From: Bacillota bacterium
GTDB lineage: Bacteria; Bacillota; Clostridia; Oscillospirales; Acutalibacteraceae
Direction: 5' to 3'
Assembly (NCBI GenBank): GCA_029008595.1
Contig: JAQXJH010000077.1
Location: 1 to 47,240 of the forward strand
Length of the DNA: 47,240 bases
The notes under the pieces were generated by a model, which was not told the origin of the DNA, ran no database searches, and saw only the letters and a program-made list of their open reading frames with translations. Shown here piece after piece: positions 35,486-44,558 of this stretch; positions within the stretch are counted from its first letter, which is position 1, and each line of letters opens with the position of its first letter. Position numbers and translations under genes: made by a program.

Positions 35486-37021
35486 TTGAAAAGAAAGAAG
35501 GAGGAACAGCAGCCGGCGACGCCGGTTCGGTCGGAAAAAACGAAAAAGCGCCTGCCGCTGCGCCGGTCGGTGGTGACCAAGTTCTTTTTCAGCATGGTGG
35601 GCTGCGTGCTGATCTCTATCCTGCTCAACTGGCTGCTGAACAACCTTGTTCTGGAAAATTATTATAAGAGCCGGAAGATCGACAGCCTGAAGGAGACTTT
35701 TTCACAAATCGATACCATTTTTCAGACGTCCTCCAAACCGCAGGATATCCGGCTGGAACTGGAGCGGCTCGGGGGGCGCACCAGCTACAGCGTGATGATC
35801 GTCGACCGGAAATTTCAGCTGGTGAACTATAGCCTCGGCAGCTACGTTCCGGATGAATGGACGTCGGCCCTGTTTTTTATTGAGATCGCAGCGCAGATTC
35901 CTCCCGGGGAGTGTACGGTCGACGTAAAGAACAACCCGCGCCTTGGGGAGGAATATCTGCTGCTGACGGGGGTGCTGCAGAACAGCTATCTCGTCGTTAT
36001 CAGCATGCCGCTGCAGACGATCCGCGAAAATGTGGAGATTTCCAACCGTTTTCTGCTGTTCAGCGGAATCTTTTCCGTTCTGATCAGCGCGCTGCTGGCG
36101 TTCTGGATCGCGCGCGGCTTTACCAGACCGATCAAGGAGCTGGCAGGGATCACCAACAGCCTGGCGCGGTTTGATTTTACCAAACGCTACAGCGGCCGCG
36201 GCAGCGATGAGATCGCCGAGCTTGGAAAAAGCATCAACGCGCTTTCCTCCGAACTGGAAAAAAACATTTCGGATCTGAAAACGCTGAATGCGCAGCTGGA
36301 GCGGGACAATGAGATCAAGACCCGTCAGGACCAGCTGCGGCGCGATTTTATTGCGAACGCCTCGCACGAACTGAAAACGCCGATCGCGCTGATCCGTGCG
36401 TATGCCGAGGGGATCTCGGACGAGGTATCCACCGATGAACAGAGCCGGCGGTATTACTGCGAGATCATTCAGGACGAGGCCGACAAGATGAGCGTGCTCA
36501 TCAAGAAAATGACCAGTCTGATGCAGCTGGAATCCGGCGAGGAGGAGCTGACCTTTGCCCGGTTTGAGATCACGGGGCTGATCGGCGGCGTGCTGCGCAG
36601 GTATTCTATTCTGCTCGACCAGAAAAAGATCACGGTTTCGTTTTTGCCCGAGGGAGAGATCTATTGCTGGGGTGACGAATATTTTATTGAGAACGTCATC
36701 AACAACTATGTTTCCAATGCGGCCAACCACGTTTCGGAAAAGGGCGAGATCATTGTGGAGGAGCATGTGACCGGCGCCGGCAGCGGCCAGAAGAGAGTAC
36801 ACGTCAGCGTGTTCAATACCGGCAGCCAGATCGCGCAGGAGGATCTGACCCGGATCTGGGAAAGCTTTTATAAGGTGGACAAAGCGAGAACCCGTCAGTA
36901 CGGCGGAACCGGGCTGGGGCTTTCGGTCGTGGCGGCGATCATGCATGCGCACAACATGCCCTGCGGCGTTGAAAACTGTGAAGGCGGCGTGCGGTTCTGG
37001 TTTGAGCTGGAGCTTGCATAA
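35486..37021 (+). CDS. Membrane sensor histidine kinase (HAMP-HisKA-HATPase_c)
   Basis: RDFIANASHELKTPIALIRAYAEGI; NYVSNAANHV; GTGLGLSVV; two TM. Start (TTG 35480/35486) uncertain. Confidence 0.93.
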   Translation: MKRKKEEQQPATPVRSEKTKKRLPLRRSVVTKFFFSMVGCVLISILLNWLLNNLVLENYYKSRKIDSLKETFSQIDTIFQTSSKPQDIRLELERLGGRTSYSVMIVDRKFQLVNYSLGSYVPDEWTSALFFIEIAAQIPPGECTVDVKNNPRLGEEYLLLTGVLQNSYLVVISMPLQTIRENVEISNRFLLFSGIFSVLISALLAFWIARGFTRPIKELAGITNSLARFDFTKRYSGRGSDEIAELGKSINALSSELEKNISDLKTLNAQLERDNEIKTRQDQLRRDFIANASHELKTPIALIRAYAEGISDEVSTDEQSRRYYCEIIQDEADKMSVLIKKMTSLMQLESGEEELTFARFEITGLIGGVLRRYSILLDQKKITVSFLPEGEIYCWGDEYFIENVINNYVSNAANHVSEKGEIIVEEHVTGAGSGQKRVHVSVFNTGSQIAQEDLTRIWESFYKVDKARTRQYGGTGLGLSVVAAIMHAHNMPCGVENCEGGVRFWFELELA

Positions 37022-37168
37022 GCTAACAACTTCGACGAAATTTATTAAAACAAGATTCATAATTTCCTCTAAGGAACAACACAAATGCTGTTTATACTAT
37101 GATCACAGGATCAGAAAAGATCCCGAATCTCAGTAACCATAACAGAACCGATTGAGGAGATGTTTTTG

Positions 37169-38509
37169 ATGATGGACGAATTCAGGAACGACCGTTCCGG
37201 CGAGCAGCAAAACGGCGAATATCATTACAGCTATCACGACAACAGGCAGCGTGCGGAAGAGCCGCTCTACAATCCGTACAGCGCGGATCCGTACGGAACA
37301 GACCATACGCCGCAGAAACCGAAAAAACCGAAAAAGTACGGGATCGGCGCGGTGATCGCCTCGGCGCTGTGTGCGGCAATCCTTTGCGGAGCCGTTTCCA
37401 GCATCGGCGTTGCGTCATACTTCAACAGCAAGGCTCCGGTTTCCGGCGCGTCCTCCGAGGTTTCTGCCGGTTCTGCCAGCAGTTCGGCAACGCCCGTGAC
37501 CAACATCACTGTCAACGACGAGACCGATAACATTGCCATTGCGGTCGCGCAGAAGGCGTCGCAGTCGGTCGTCGGCATCCGTGTGACGTATATCACGCAG
37601 GTGCAGTCTTTCTTCGGCAGCACAAAACAGGAAGCCACCAGTGAAGGCTCCGGTGTTATCTATCAGGAAAACGGCTATATCATCACCAATTACCATGTGA
37701 TCTCCGGCGCAGTGGCCGAAGCAAACTACGGGGAGATCGCCAGCGGAGCGAAGATCGAGGTCTTCCTTCCCAGCGACACCAGTACGGCCATCAGCGCATC
37801 CGTTGTCGGGTTTGACGCTTCGGCGGATCTGGCGGTGATCAAGATTGACCGGACGGGGCTTGCCGCCGTTGAGATCGGCGATTCCGACAGCCTGAAGGTC
37901 GGTCAGGTCGCCATCGCGATCGGCAATCCGGGCGGTCTGGAATATATGAATTCCGTCAGCAAGGGGATCGTCAGCGGACTGAACCGTACCATTACCACAG
38001 AAGATAATGTTCAGATGAACCTGATCCAGACCGACGCCGCCATCAATCCCGGCAACAGCGGCGGTGCGCTGGTGGATCAGAACGGCAAGCTGATCGGCAT
38101 CAACAATGCCAAAATGTCCGGAAGCGATTATGACGGCATGGGCTTTTCCATTCCGGTGAATGAGGTCGTGGAGATCTGCGACCGCCTGATCAGCAAGGAA
38201 GGTCAGGCGAGCGCTTACCTCGGCATTTCCATCAATACCTATTACGATTCCGATACGCTGCAGCGCATGGGCTATCCGGCCGGCGTGGTGGTTGCTTCCG
38301 TTGCGGACGGATCGCCCGCAGGAGTCGCCGGGATCCAAAAGAACGATATTATCACAAAGTTCAACGGAACTGCCGTTACTTCATACGCGGCAATGATCAG
38401 CGAAAAGAATAAATACAGCGCCGGAGACACCATCACGGTCACGGTATACCGCAACGGGCAGACGGCCGATATCAGCGTAACGCTCGGTTCGGGCAACTCG
38501 GCACGGTGA
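37169..38509 (+). CDS. HtrA/DegP-like trypsin-like serine protease with PDZ domain
   Basis: GIRVTYI..YIITNYHVISGA, DASADLAVIKID, AAINPGNSGGALVDQNGKLIGINNAK; C-terminal PDZ; N-terminal TM. ORF from 37160. Confidence 0.94.
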   Translation: MMDEFRNDRSGEQQNGEYHYSYHDNRQRAEEPLYNPYSADPYGTDHTPQKPKKPKKYGIGAVIASALCAAILCGAVSSIGVASYFNSKAPVSGASSEVSAGSASSSATPVTNITVNDETDNIAIAVAQKASQSVVGIRVTYITQVQSFFGSTKQEATSEGSGVIYQENGYIITNYHVISGAVAEANYGEIASGAKIEVFLPSDTSTAISASVVGFDASADLAVIKIDRTGLAAVEIGDSDSLKVGQVAIAIGNPGGLEYMNSVSKGIVSGLNRTITTEDNVQMNLIQTDAAINPGNSGGALVDQNGKLIGINNAKMSGSDYDGMGFSIPVNEVVEICDRLISKEGQASAYLGISINTYYDSDTLQRMGYPAGVVVASVADGSPAGVAGIQKNDIITKFNGTAVTSYAAMISEKNKYSAGDTITVTVYRNGQTADISVTLGSGNSAR

Positions 38510-38567
38510 TTCAAAGCTGCAGAGTGCGGCGTGATCCATTCAGTAATCAGGAAAGGAATGTTCCCCG

Positions 38568-39737
38568 ATGAACGACGAGTTTGATTTTACTTCCCCGCAG
38601 CAGACAGAAAATTCCGCTGCAGATGTGCAGAAGGAGGAACCGGCGCAGACGGCGGCGGACAGCGGTACGGCGTTTTCTGCCGGAAACAGCGCCGCGGAGA
38701 CTCCTGCGGCCGATGCTCCCGCGCAGGAAGCTGACGCTCAGACGGCGCCGGAAGCCGCACAGCCGGTGCAGGAGACTCCCGCAGCCCCGGCAGACCCGTA
38801 TCCGAATCCGTTTGCCGTGCAGCAGCCGTATGCAGCGTATCCCTATGCGCCGCAGCAGGCCGGGAGGGCTTATCCACCCTATGCGCCGCAGCAGCCCAAT
38901 GCGCAGCAGATACCGTATCGTGCGCCGGCTGCCCCGTATCAGCAGCCGTATGCGCCGCAGGCACCGTATGCGGCCCCGAACGCGCAGTATGCGGCTCCGA
39001 ATGCGCCGTATCCGCCGTACGCCGCTCAGCCCTATTGGTATGCGCAGCAAAAAGCGCCCACGCCGCCGCAGAACGGAGCAGTGCCCCCGGCTCCGCCCGT
39101 CGCGGGAGGATATTCCGGTGCGCAGCCGGCTGCCCCGGCGCCGAAGCAGAAAAAGAAAGGCGGCAGGATCGTTCTCTGGATCCTGGCGGCTCTGCTGGAG
39201 GCAGTGATCGTCGGATTTGCCATTTACGGCGTTTATTCGCTCGCGGTCGGGAATTCCCGTGCGCCTTCCGGCGGACAGCGCCCGGGCTACGGCCAGCAGC
39301 TCCCCGGTCAGCCGGATAACGGAGGAGCCTCCTCCGAAGCACAGGATAACAGTACTTCCTCGGCGGCGTCCAATTATACGAATGTTCAGCTCGGCATCGT
39401 CTGCGTGCAGATGAAGGATGAATTCTGGAGCAGATACAATCTGGAGCCGGGGCTGGTGGTGCAGTCCATCAGCAGCGACAGCAATGCGCAGAATACTGAT
39501 CTGCAGCAGGGCGATGTGATCACGGCGGCCAATGGGACAAAAGTACAGACCTTTGACGATCTGTTTGCCGTGATGGACAAAATGAGCCCCGGAGATGAAA
39601 TGACGCTGACGGTCTACCGTCCTTCGACCACGCAGGACGGCTACGCACAGGGCGAATCGTTTACCGTGACCTTTGCGGTCAAGGAAAAAAGCGATTCCGT
39701 TTCTTCCGATTCCGCTTCCGATTATCCGCAGGCATGA
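38568..39737 (+). CDS. Membrane protein with Pro/Ala/Gln/Tyr-rich N-terminal region, one TM and extracytoplasmic PDZ domain
   Basis: PYAAYPYAPQQAGRAYPPYAPQQPNAQQIPYRAP low-complexity; TM GGRIVLWILAALLEAVIVGFAIYGVYSL; PDZ LEPGLVVQSISSDSNAQNTDLQQGDVITAANGTKVQTFDDLFAVM. Confidence 0.82.
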   Translation: MNDEFDFTSPQQTENSAADVQKEEPAQTAADSGTAFSAGNSAAETPAADAPAQEADAQTAPEAAQPVQETPAAPADPYPNPFAVQQPYAAYPYAPQQAGRAYPPYAPQQPNAQQIPYRAPAAPYQQPYAPQAPYAAPNAQYAAPNAPYPPYAAQPYWYAQQKAPTPPQNGAVPPAPPVAGGYSGAQPAAPAPKQKKKGGRIVLWILAALLEAVIVGFAIYGVYSLAVGNSRAPSGGQRPGYGQQLPGQPDNGGASSEAQDNSTSSAASNYTNVQLGIVCVQMKDEFWSRYNLEPGLVVQSISSDSNAQNTDLQQGDVITAANGTKVQTFDDLFAVMDKMSPGDEMTLTVYRPSTTQDGYAQGESFTVTFAVKEKSDSVSSDSASDYPQA

Positions 39738-39745
39738 TCCTGTGT

Positions 39746-39786
39746 GAGGGATAGATTTCCCAAAGGAATCTGTCCCTCATTTTTTG
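39746..39786 (+). terminator. Rho-independent terminator
   Basis: gagggatagatttcc 39746-39760 / ggaatctgtccctc 39765-39778 followed by attttttg. Confidence 0.8.
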
Positions 39787-39888
39787 TGCATTTTCTGCCG
39801 TTTTTATCCGCTTGATTTCAGTAAAACAGGGCAGAATAAAAAGCCGGACCGGCGATGGGATTAAAACCCTGATGATGGCGGCCCGTGC

Positions 39889-39917
39889 TTGCAAAAAGCT
39901 CCGTCTTGTGGTAAAAT
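39889..39917 (+). promoter_or_regulatory. Promoter candidate for galU and the polysaccharide cluster
   Basis: ttgcaa 39889-39894, 17-nt spacer, taaaat 39912-39917. Confidence 0.5.
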
Positions 39918-39989
39918 ACCAATATTCCTATGCATATAGTGAAGCTGCAGTACCAACTACAAAATACTGTGTCAGGAGAGTGCGGTTCC

Positions 39990-40865
39990 ATGAAGCAGAT
40001 CAGAAAAGCAGTGATCCCTGCGGCAGGGCTCGGCACAAGAGTGCTGCCCGCAACAAAGGCGATGCCGAAAGAAATGCTGCCGATTGTGGACAAGCCCGCC
40101 ATTCAGTATATCGTTGAAGAAGCGGTGCGTTCCGGGATCGAAGAGATCCTGATCATTACCAATCGGGGAAAAGGCCTGATCGAGGATCATTTTGACCGTA
40201 TGCCGGAGCTGGAAGCAAGGCTGCTGCAGTCCGGCAAACAGGATATTTACGATGAAGTTGTTGCGATTTCAAACCTGGCCAATGTGTATTTTGTGCGCCA
40301 GAAGGAAACAAAAGGTCTGGGGCATGCGATCGGCCGTGCGCGCACCTTTGTGGGGAACGAGCCGTTTGCGGTGCTTTACGGCGACGATGTGATCATCGGC
40401 GAGGATCCGGCCTGCGGACAGCTCTGCCGCGCTTATGAGGAGTTCGGCAAGGGAGTCGTCGGCATCAAGGAAGTGTCTGCCGAAGCAATCAAAAAATACA
40501 GCTCGCTAAAGGTGGAATCGTTGAGGGGCAACCTGTTTTCGGTTTCCGACATGATCGAAAAACCGCAGACCCCGGAAGAGGTCTTTTCCCTGTATTCCAT
40601 TCTGGGCCGCTGTGTGCTCCCGCCCGAGATCTTTGATATTCTGGACGAAACAAAGCCCGGTGCGGGCGGAGAGATCCAGCTGACCGACGCCATGTGTGTG
40701 CTCGCGCGCACGCAGGGAATGGTCGGCGTTGATTTTACCGGAAAACGTTACGATATGGGCAACAAGCTCGGCGTGATGCAGGCCGCGGTTGAGGTCGCGC
40801 TGCAGCACCCGGAGATCGGCGCCGGTTTCCGCGCGTATCTGAAGGAACTGTGCAGCACGCTGTGA
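39990..40865 (+). CDS. galU: UTP-glucose-1-phosphate uridylyltransferase
   Basis: MKQIRKAVIPAAGLGTRVLPATKAMPKEMLPIVDKPAIQYIVEEAVRSGIEEILIITNRGK; EIQLTDAM; GKRYDMGNKLGVMQA. Confidence 0.96.
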   Translation: MKQIRKAVIPAAGLGTRVLPATKAMPKEMLPIVDKPAIQYIVEEAVRSGIEEILIITNRGKGLIEDHFDRMPELEARLLQSGKQDIYDEVVAISNLANVYFVRQKETKGLGHAIGRARTFVGNEPFAVLYGDDVIIGEDPACGQLCRAYEEFGKGVVGIKEVSAEAIKKYSSLKVESLRGNLFSVSDMIEKPQTPEEVFSLYSILGRCVLPPEIFDILDETKPGAGGEIQLTDAMCVLARTQGMVGVDFTGKRYDMGNKLGVMQAAVEVALQHPEIGAGFRAYLKELCSTL

Positions 40866-40909
40866 GCACGGAATACGAAAAACATCTGACAGGAAAGGCA
40901 CAATTGTTT

Positions 40910-42121
40910 ATGGCAAAACATATTCTGTTGGTTACACAATATTTTGCTCCTGAGCAGTTTCGCGTCAATGATATTTGCAGCGAATGGGTTCGACGAGGTT
41001 ATAAAGTTACGGTTCTTACCGGAAAACCGAACTATCCGCAGGGAAAGTATTATTCGGGGTATGGATTCTTTAAAAAAAGACGGGAAAAGATATATGGAGC
41101 CGAAGTTATTCGTCTGCCGTTAATACCGCGAGGCAAAACACCGCTCATGCTGGCACTGAATTATGTGTCTTTTGTGCTATCTGGATTGTTTTGGAAAATA
41201 TTCACCCGCTTACAGGCTGATGAAGTCTTTATCTATCAGACGTCGCCGATTATGCAGGCGTATCCGGGAATCTGGTTTGCGAAAAAGCGTAAGATTCCCT
41301 GTAATCTATATGTTCTGGATCTTTGGCCGGAAAGTTTTTCGGATATTACAGGGATTCGGTGCAAATGGGTTCTTAAACCGTTGGAATATATGGTGCGGTC
41401 TGTTTATCGCCGCTGCGACAGAATTTTTATGTCTTCAGAAGGATTTGCAGACTCGATTATTTCGCACGGGGGGGACAAGGGCAAATTGGTTTATTGGCCG
41501 CAGTACGCAGAAGAATTTTATCGGCCGGTACCGCCCGAACAAGCGGATGTGTCGGATCTGCCTGATGATTCCCGTTTTAAGGTGTTGTTTGCAGGCAACA
41601 TCGGGCAAGCACAAGGATTAAGTGTACTGCCGAAAACAGCGACACTTTTGCGGCAGAACAGCTATCGTATCCTTTTTTGTCTGATCGGTGACGGCAGTTA
41701 TCGGGAGACGTTACAGCAGCAGGTTCAAAAAAACGGATTGGATGCCGACTTTGTTTTTTTGGGTCGCCGTCCGGCAGAAGAGATTCCAAAGTATATGGCA
41801 AAATGTGATGCGTCATTGGTGTCGCTTTCAAAAAGTGATATTTTTGCGCAAACGCTGCCTGCAAAGGTTCAGTCCAGTATGGCCTGCGGAAAACCAATCG
41901 TTGCTTGTGCTGATGGCGAAACACAGCGTGTCGTCTGTGAAGCACAAGCAGGTGTTGGTGCAGATGCAGAAGACGCGGAGCAGCTGGCACAGCAATTAAT
42001 GCGCCTGATTGCTGCGCCGGAAGAAGAGCGCCGAAAAATGGGGGAGAATGCACGCAGGTATTTTGAACAGCATTTTGCGAAGGAAAAACTGATGTATGAA
42101 ATGGACAGCTATTTGGCGTAA
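40910..42121 (+). CDS. GT4-family glycosyltransferase, WbuB-like
   Basis: MAKHILLVTQYFAPEQFRVNDICSEWVRRGYKVTVLTGKPNYPQGKYY; DLWPESF; precedes the FucNAc pathway genes. Confidence 0.87.
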   Translation: MAKHILLVTQYFAPEQFRVNDICSEWVRRGYKVTVLTGKPNYPQGKYYSGYGFFKKRREKIYGAEVIRLPLIPRGKTPLMLALNYVSFVLSGLFWKIFTRLQADEVFIYQTSPIMQAYPGIWFAKKRKIPCNLYVLDLWPESFSDITGIRCKWVLKPLEYMVRSVYRRCDRIFMSSEGFADSIISHGGDKGKLVYWPQYAEEFYRPVPPEQADVSDLPDDSRFKVLFAGNIGQAQGLSVLPKTATLLRQNSYRILFCLIGDGSYRETLQQQVQKNGLDADFVFLGRRPAEEIPKYMAKCDASLVSLSKSDIFAQTLPAKVQSSMACGKPIVACADGETQRVVCEAQAGVGADAEDAEQLAQQLMRLIAAPEEERRKMGENARRYFEQHFAKEKLMYEMDSYLA

Positions 42122-42205
42122 CCTTCTGTGCAATCAAGCAATACGCCGGCCAAAAAGCACAGAGATATTTACTGCTTGAATAAAAAAGTATAAGGGGATA
42201 TTGCA

Positions 42206-43258
42206 ATGCTTTTTAAAGATAAAACTTTGTTGATCACAGGCGGCACTGGTTCGTTTGGAAATGCAGTGCTCAATCGTTTTCTTAAGACGGATATCAAAGA
42301 GATTCGTGTTTTTTCCCGCGATGAGAAAAAGCAGGACGATATGCGCCATGAATTTCAGGCCAAAATGCCGGAAGCGGCTGAAAAAATCAAGTTTTTCATC
42401 GGCGATGTGCGGGATCTTGCCTCTGTCAAGAATGCCATGCATGGGGTAGATTATATTTTTCATGCTGCTGCACTCAAACAGGTGCCGTCGTGCGAGTTTT
42501 TTCCTTTGGAAGCGGTAAAAACAAATGTTTTCGGTACAGACAACGTGCTGACGGCGGCTATTGACGAAGGTGTCAAAACGGTGATTTGCCTTTCTACGGA
42601 CAAAGCCGCTTACCCTGTCAATGCAATGGGTACTTCGAAAGCAATGATGGAAAAGGTGATTGTAGCAAAAAGCCGTACGGTATCGCCGGAAAAAACGAAA
42701 ATTTGCTGCACGCGTTACGGGAACGTTATGTGTTCCCGGGGCAGTGTAATACCGCTTTGGATTGAGCAGATTCGAAGCGGTGTTCCTATTACTATTACAG
42801 ATCCGAAAATGACCCGTTTTATTATGTCGCTGGATGAAGCGGTTGATCTTGTATTGTTTGCCTTTGAAAATGGTACCAGCGGTGACATTCTGGTGCAGAA
42901 AGCGCCTGCATGTACAATTGAAACGCAGGCGAAAGCAGTAATAGAACTGTTTGATAAAGAACGGAAAAGTGAGATTCGGGTAATTGGCATCCGACACGGT
43001 GAAAAAATGTATGAGACTTTGCTGACCAATGAAGAATGTGCGCATGCTATTGACATGGGGAATTTTTATCGCGTACCCTGCGATAAGCGCGACCTGAACT
43101 ATGACAAATACTTCAGCAATGGAGATACTAACAGAAATTTGCTGACGGAATTCAACTCAAACAACACCGAGCTGCTGACGGTGGAACAAGTGAAAGAGAA
43201 ATTACTGACACTCCAGTATATTCGTGATGAGTTGGCTGCGGAGGAAGAGAAAAGATGA
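42206..43258 (+). CDS. fnlA: UDP-GlcNAc 4,6-dehydratase/5-epimerase (FnlA/WbjB/CapE family)
   Basis: LLITGGTGSFGNAVLNRFLKTDIKEIRVFSRDEKKQDDMRHEF; HAAALKQVPSCEFFPLEAVKTNVFGT; STDKAAYPVNAMGTSKAMMEK. Confidence 0.92.
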   Translation: MLFKDKTLLITGGTGSFGNAVLNRFLKTDIKEIRVFSRDEKKQDDMRHEFQAKMPEAAEKIKFFIGDVRDLASVKNAMHGVDYIFHAAALKQVPSCEFFPLEAVKTNVFGTDNVLTAAIDEGVKTVICLSTDKAAYPVNAMGTSKAMMEKVIVAKSRTVSPEKTKICCTRYGNVMCSRGSVIPLWIEQIRSGVPITITDPKMTRFIMSLDEAVDLVLFAFENGTSGDILVQKAPACTIETQAKAVIELFDKERKSEIRVIGIRHGEKMYETLLTNEECAHAIDMGNFYRVPCDKRDLNYDKYFSNGDTNRNLLTEFNSNNTELLTVEQVKEKLLTLQYIRDELAAEEEKR

Positions 43259-44490
43259 ACGTTCTGGTAACCGGTGCGGCTGGCTTTGTAGGAAAAAATT
43301 TGGTTGCTGCGCTGAAAAATCTGCGTGATGGGAAGGATCGTACCCGTCCGCTGCTGCAGATTGATCAGATTTTTGAATATGATATTGACACAGAGCCGGC
43401 CTTTTTGGATGAATTTTGCGGCAATGCAGATTTTGTCTTTAATCTCGCAGGTGTCAATCGGCCTAAAAGCCAAGCGGAATTTATGGCCGGCAATTTTGAA
43501 TTTGCTTCGGTATTGCTCGATACGTTAAAAAAACATGGTAATCAGGCGCCGGTGATGCTGGCGTCTTCTATTCAGGCTACACTGCTTGGACGGTACAGCG
43601 GCAGCGAGTACGGCAAGTCAAAACTTGCAGGAGAAGAACTTTTTTTTGAATATGCCCGTAAAAATGACGTTCGGGTTTTGATATATCGTTTTCCGAATTT
43701 GTTTGGAAAATGGTGCAGACCTAATTACAATTCGGTAGTGGCCACTTTTTGCGAGAATATTGCAAACGACCGATCGATTCAGGTCAACGATCCGGCTGTT
43801 GAATTGGAACTCCTCTATATTGATGATTTGATCAATGAATTATTGGATGCGCTGGAAGGAAGAGAACACCATTGTGAATTTGATGGTGTTCACGCAATGA
43901 GCAAAGAGGATGGCAGGTATTGTTTTGCTCCGATTACCCATCGGGTAAAACTGGGAGAAATTGTTGATCTGTTGAAAGCCTTCCACGACCAACCCGACAC
44001 ACGGGTTATGCCGGAAATTCCGGCCGGATCTTTCGCTAAGAAGCTTTATTCCACATACCTTTCCTATTTGCCGAAAGAGAAGATTGCTTTTGATCTAAAG
44101 ATGAACATAGACAACCGAGGAAGCTTTACAGAAATGTTCCGTACGGAAAAGTGCGGTCAGATTTCAGTCAATATCTCCAAGCCGGGAATCACAAAAGGCG
44201 AACATTGGCACAATGGAAAATGGGAACTGTTTATTGTTGTTTCCGGTCACGGATTGATCCAGGAACGCCGTATTGGTTCCGACGAAGTCATCAGCTTTGA
44301 AGTTACCGGAGATAAACTGCAGGCAGTGCATATGCTGCCGGGATATACCCACAATATTATTAATTTGTCCGAGACGGAAGATTTGGTCACAGTCATGTGG
44401 TGCAACGAGTGTTTTGATCCCAAGTATCCGGATACGTACAGCGAATCAGTGGTAAAAGCAGAGTTGCATCCTGTCAAACAAAAAAGTTGA
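43255..44490 (+). CDS. fnlB: SDR reductase + cupin (FnlB/WbjC/CapF family)
   Basis: MNVLVTGAAGFVGKNLVAAL; C-terminal cupin GEHWHNGKWELFIVVSGHGLIQERRIGSDEVISFEVTGDKLQAVHMLPGYTHNIINLSETEDLVTVMWCNECFDP. Confidence 0.93.
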   Translation: MNVLVTGAAGFVGKNLVAALKNLRDGKDRTRPLLQIDQIFEYDIDTEPAFLDEFCGNADFVFNLAGVNRPKSQAEFMAGNFEFASVLLDTLKKHGNQAPVMLASSIQATLLGRYSGSEYGKSKLAGEELFFEYARKNDVRVLIYRFPNLFGKWCRPNYNSVVATFCENIANDRSIQVNDPAVELELLYIDDLINELLDALEGREHHCEFDGVHAMSKEDGRYCFAPITHRVKLGEIVDLLKAFHDQPDTRVMPEIPAGSFAKKLYSTYLSYLPKEKIAFDLKMNIDNRGSFTEMFRTEKCGQISVNISKPGITKGEHWHNGKWELFIVVSGHGLIQERRIGSDEVISFEVTGDKLQAVHMLPGYTHNIINLSETEDLVTVMWCNECFDPKYPDTYSESVVKAELHPVKQKS

Positions 44491-44558
44491 ACCTTGTACG
44501 AAAACTCTGGCATATGCTGCAGATGATACGGTTGATCACGAAAGGATTGACATTCTTT

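Noticed and set aside
35702-37084. 460-aa minus-strand ORF opposite the histidine kinase
   Set aside because: Shadow of HisKA/HATPase codons; no domain signature.
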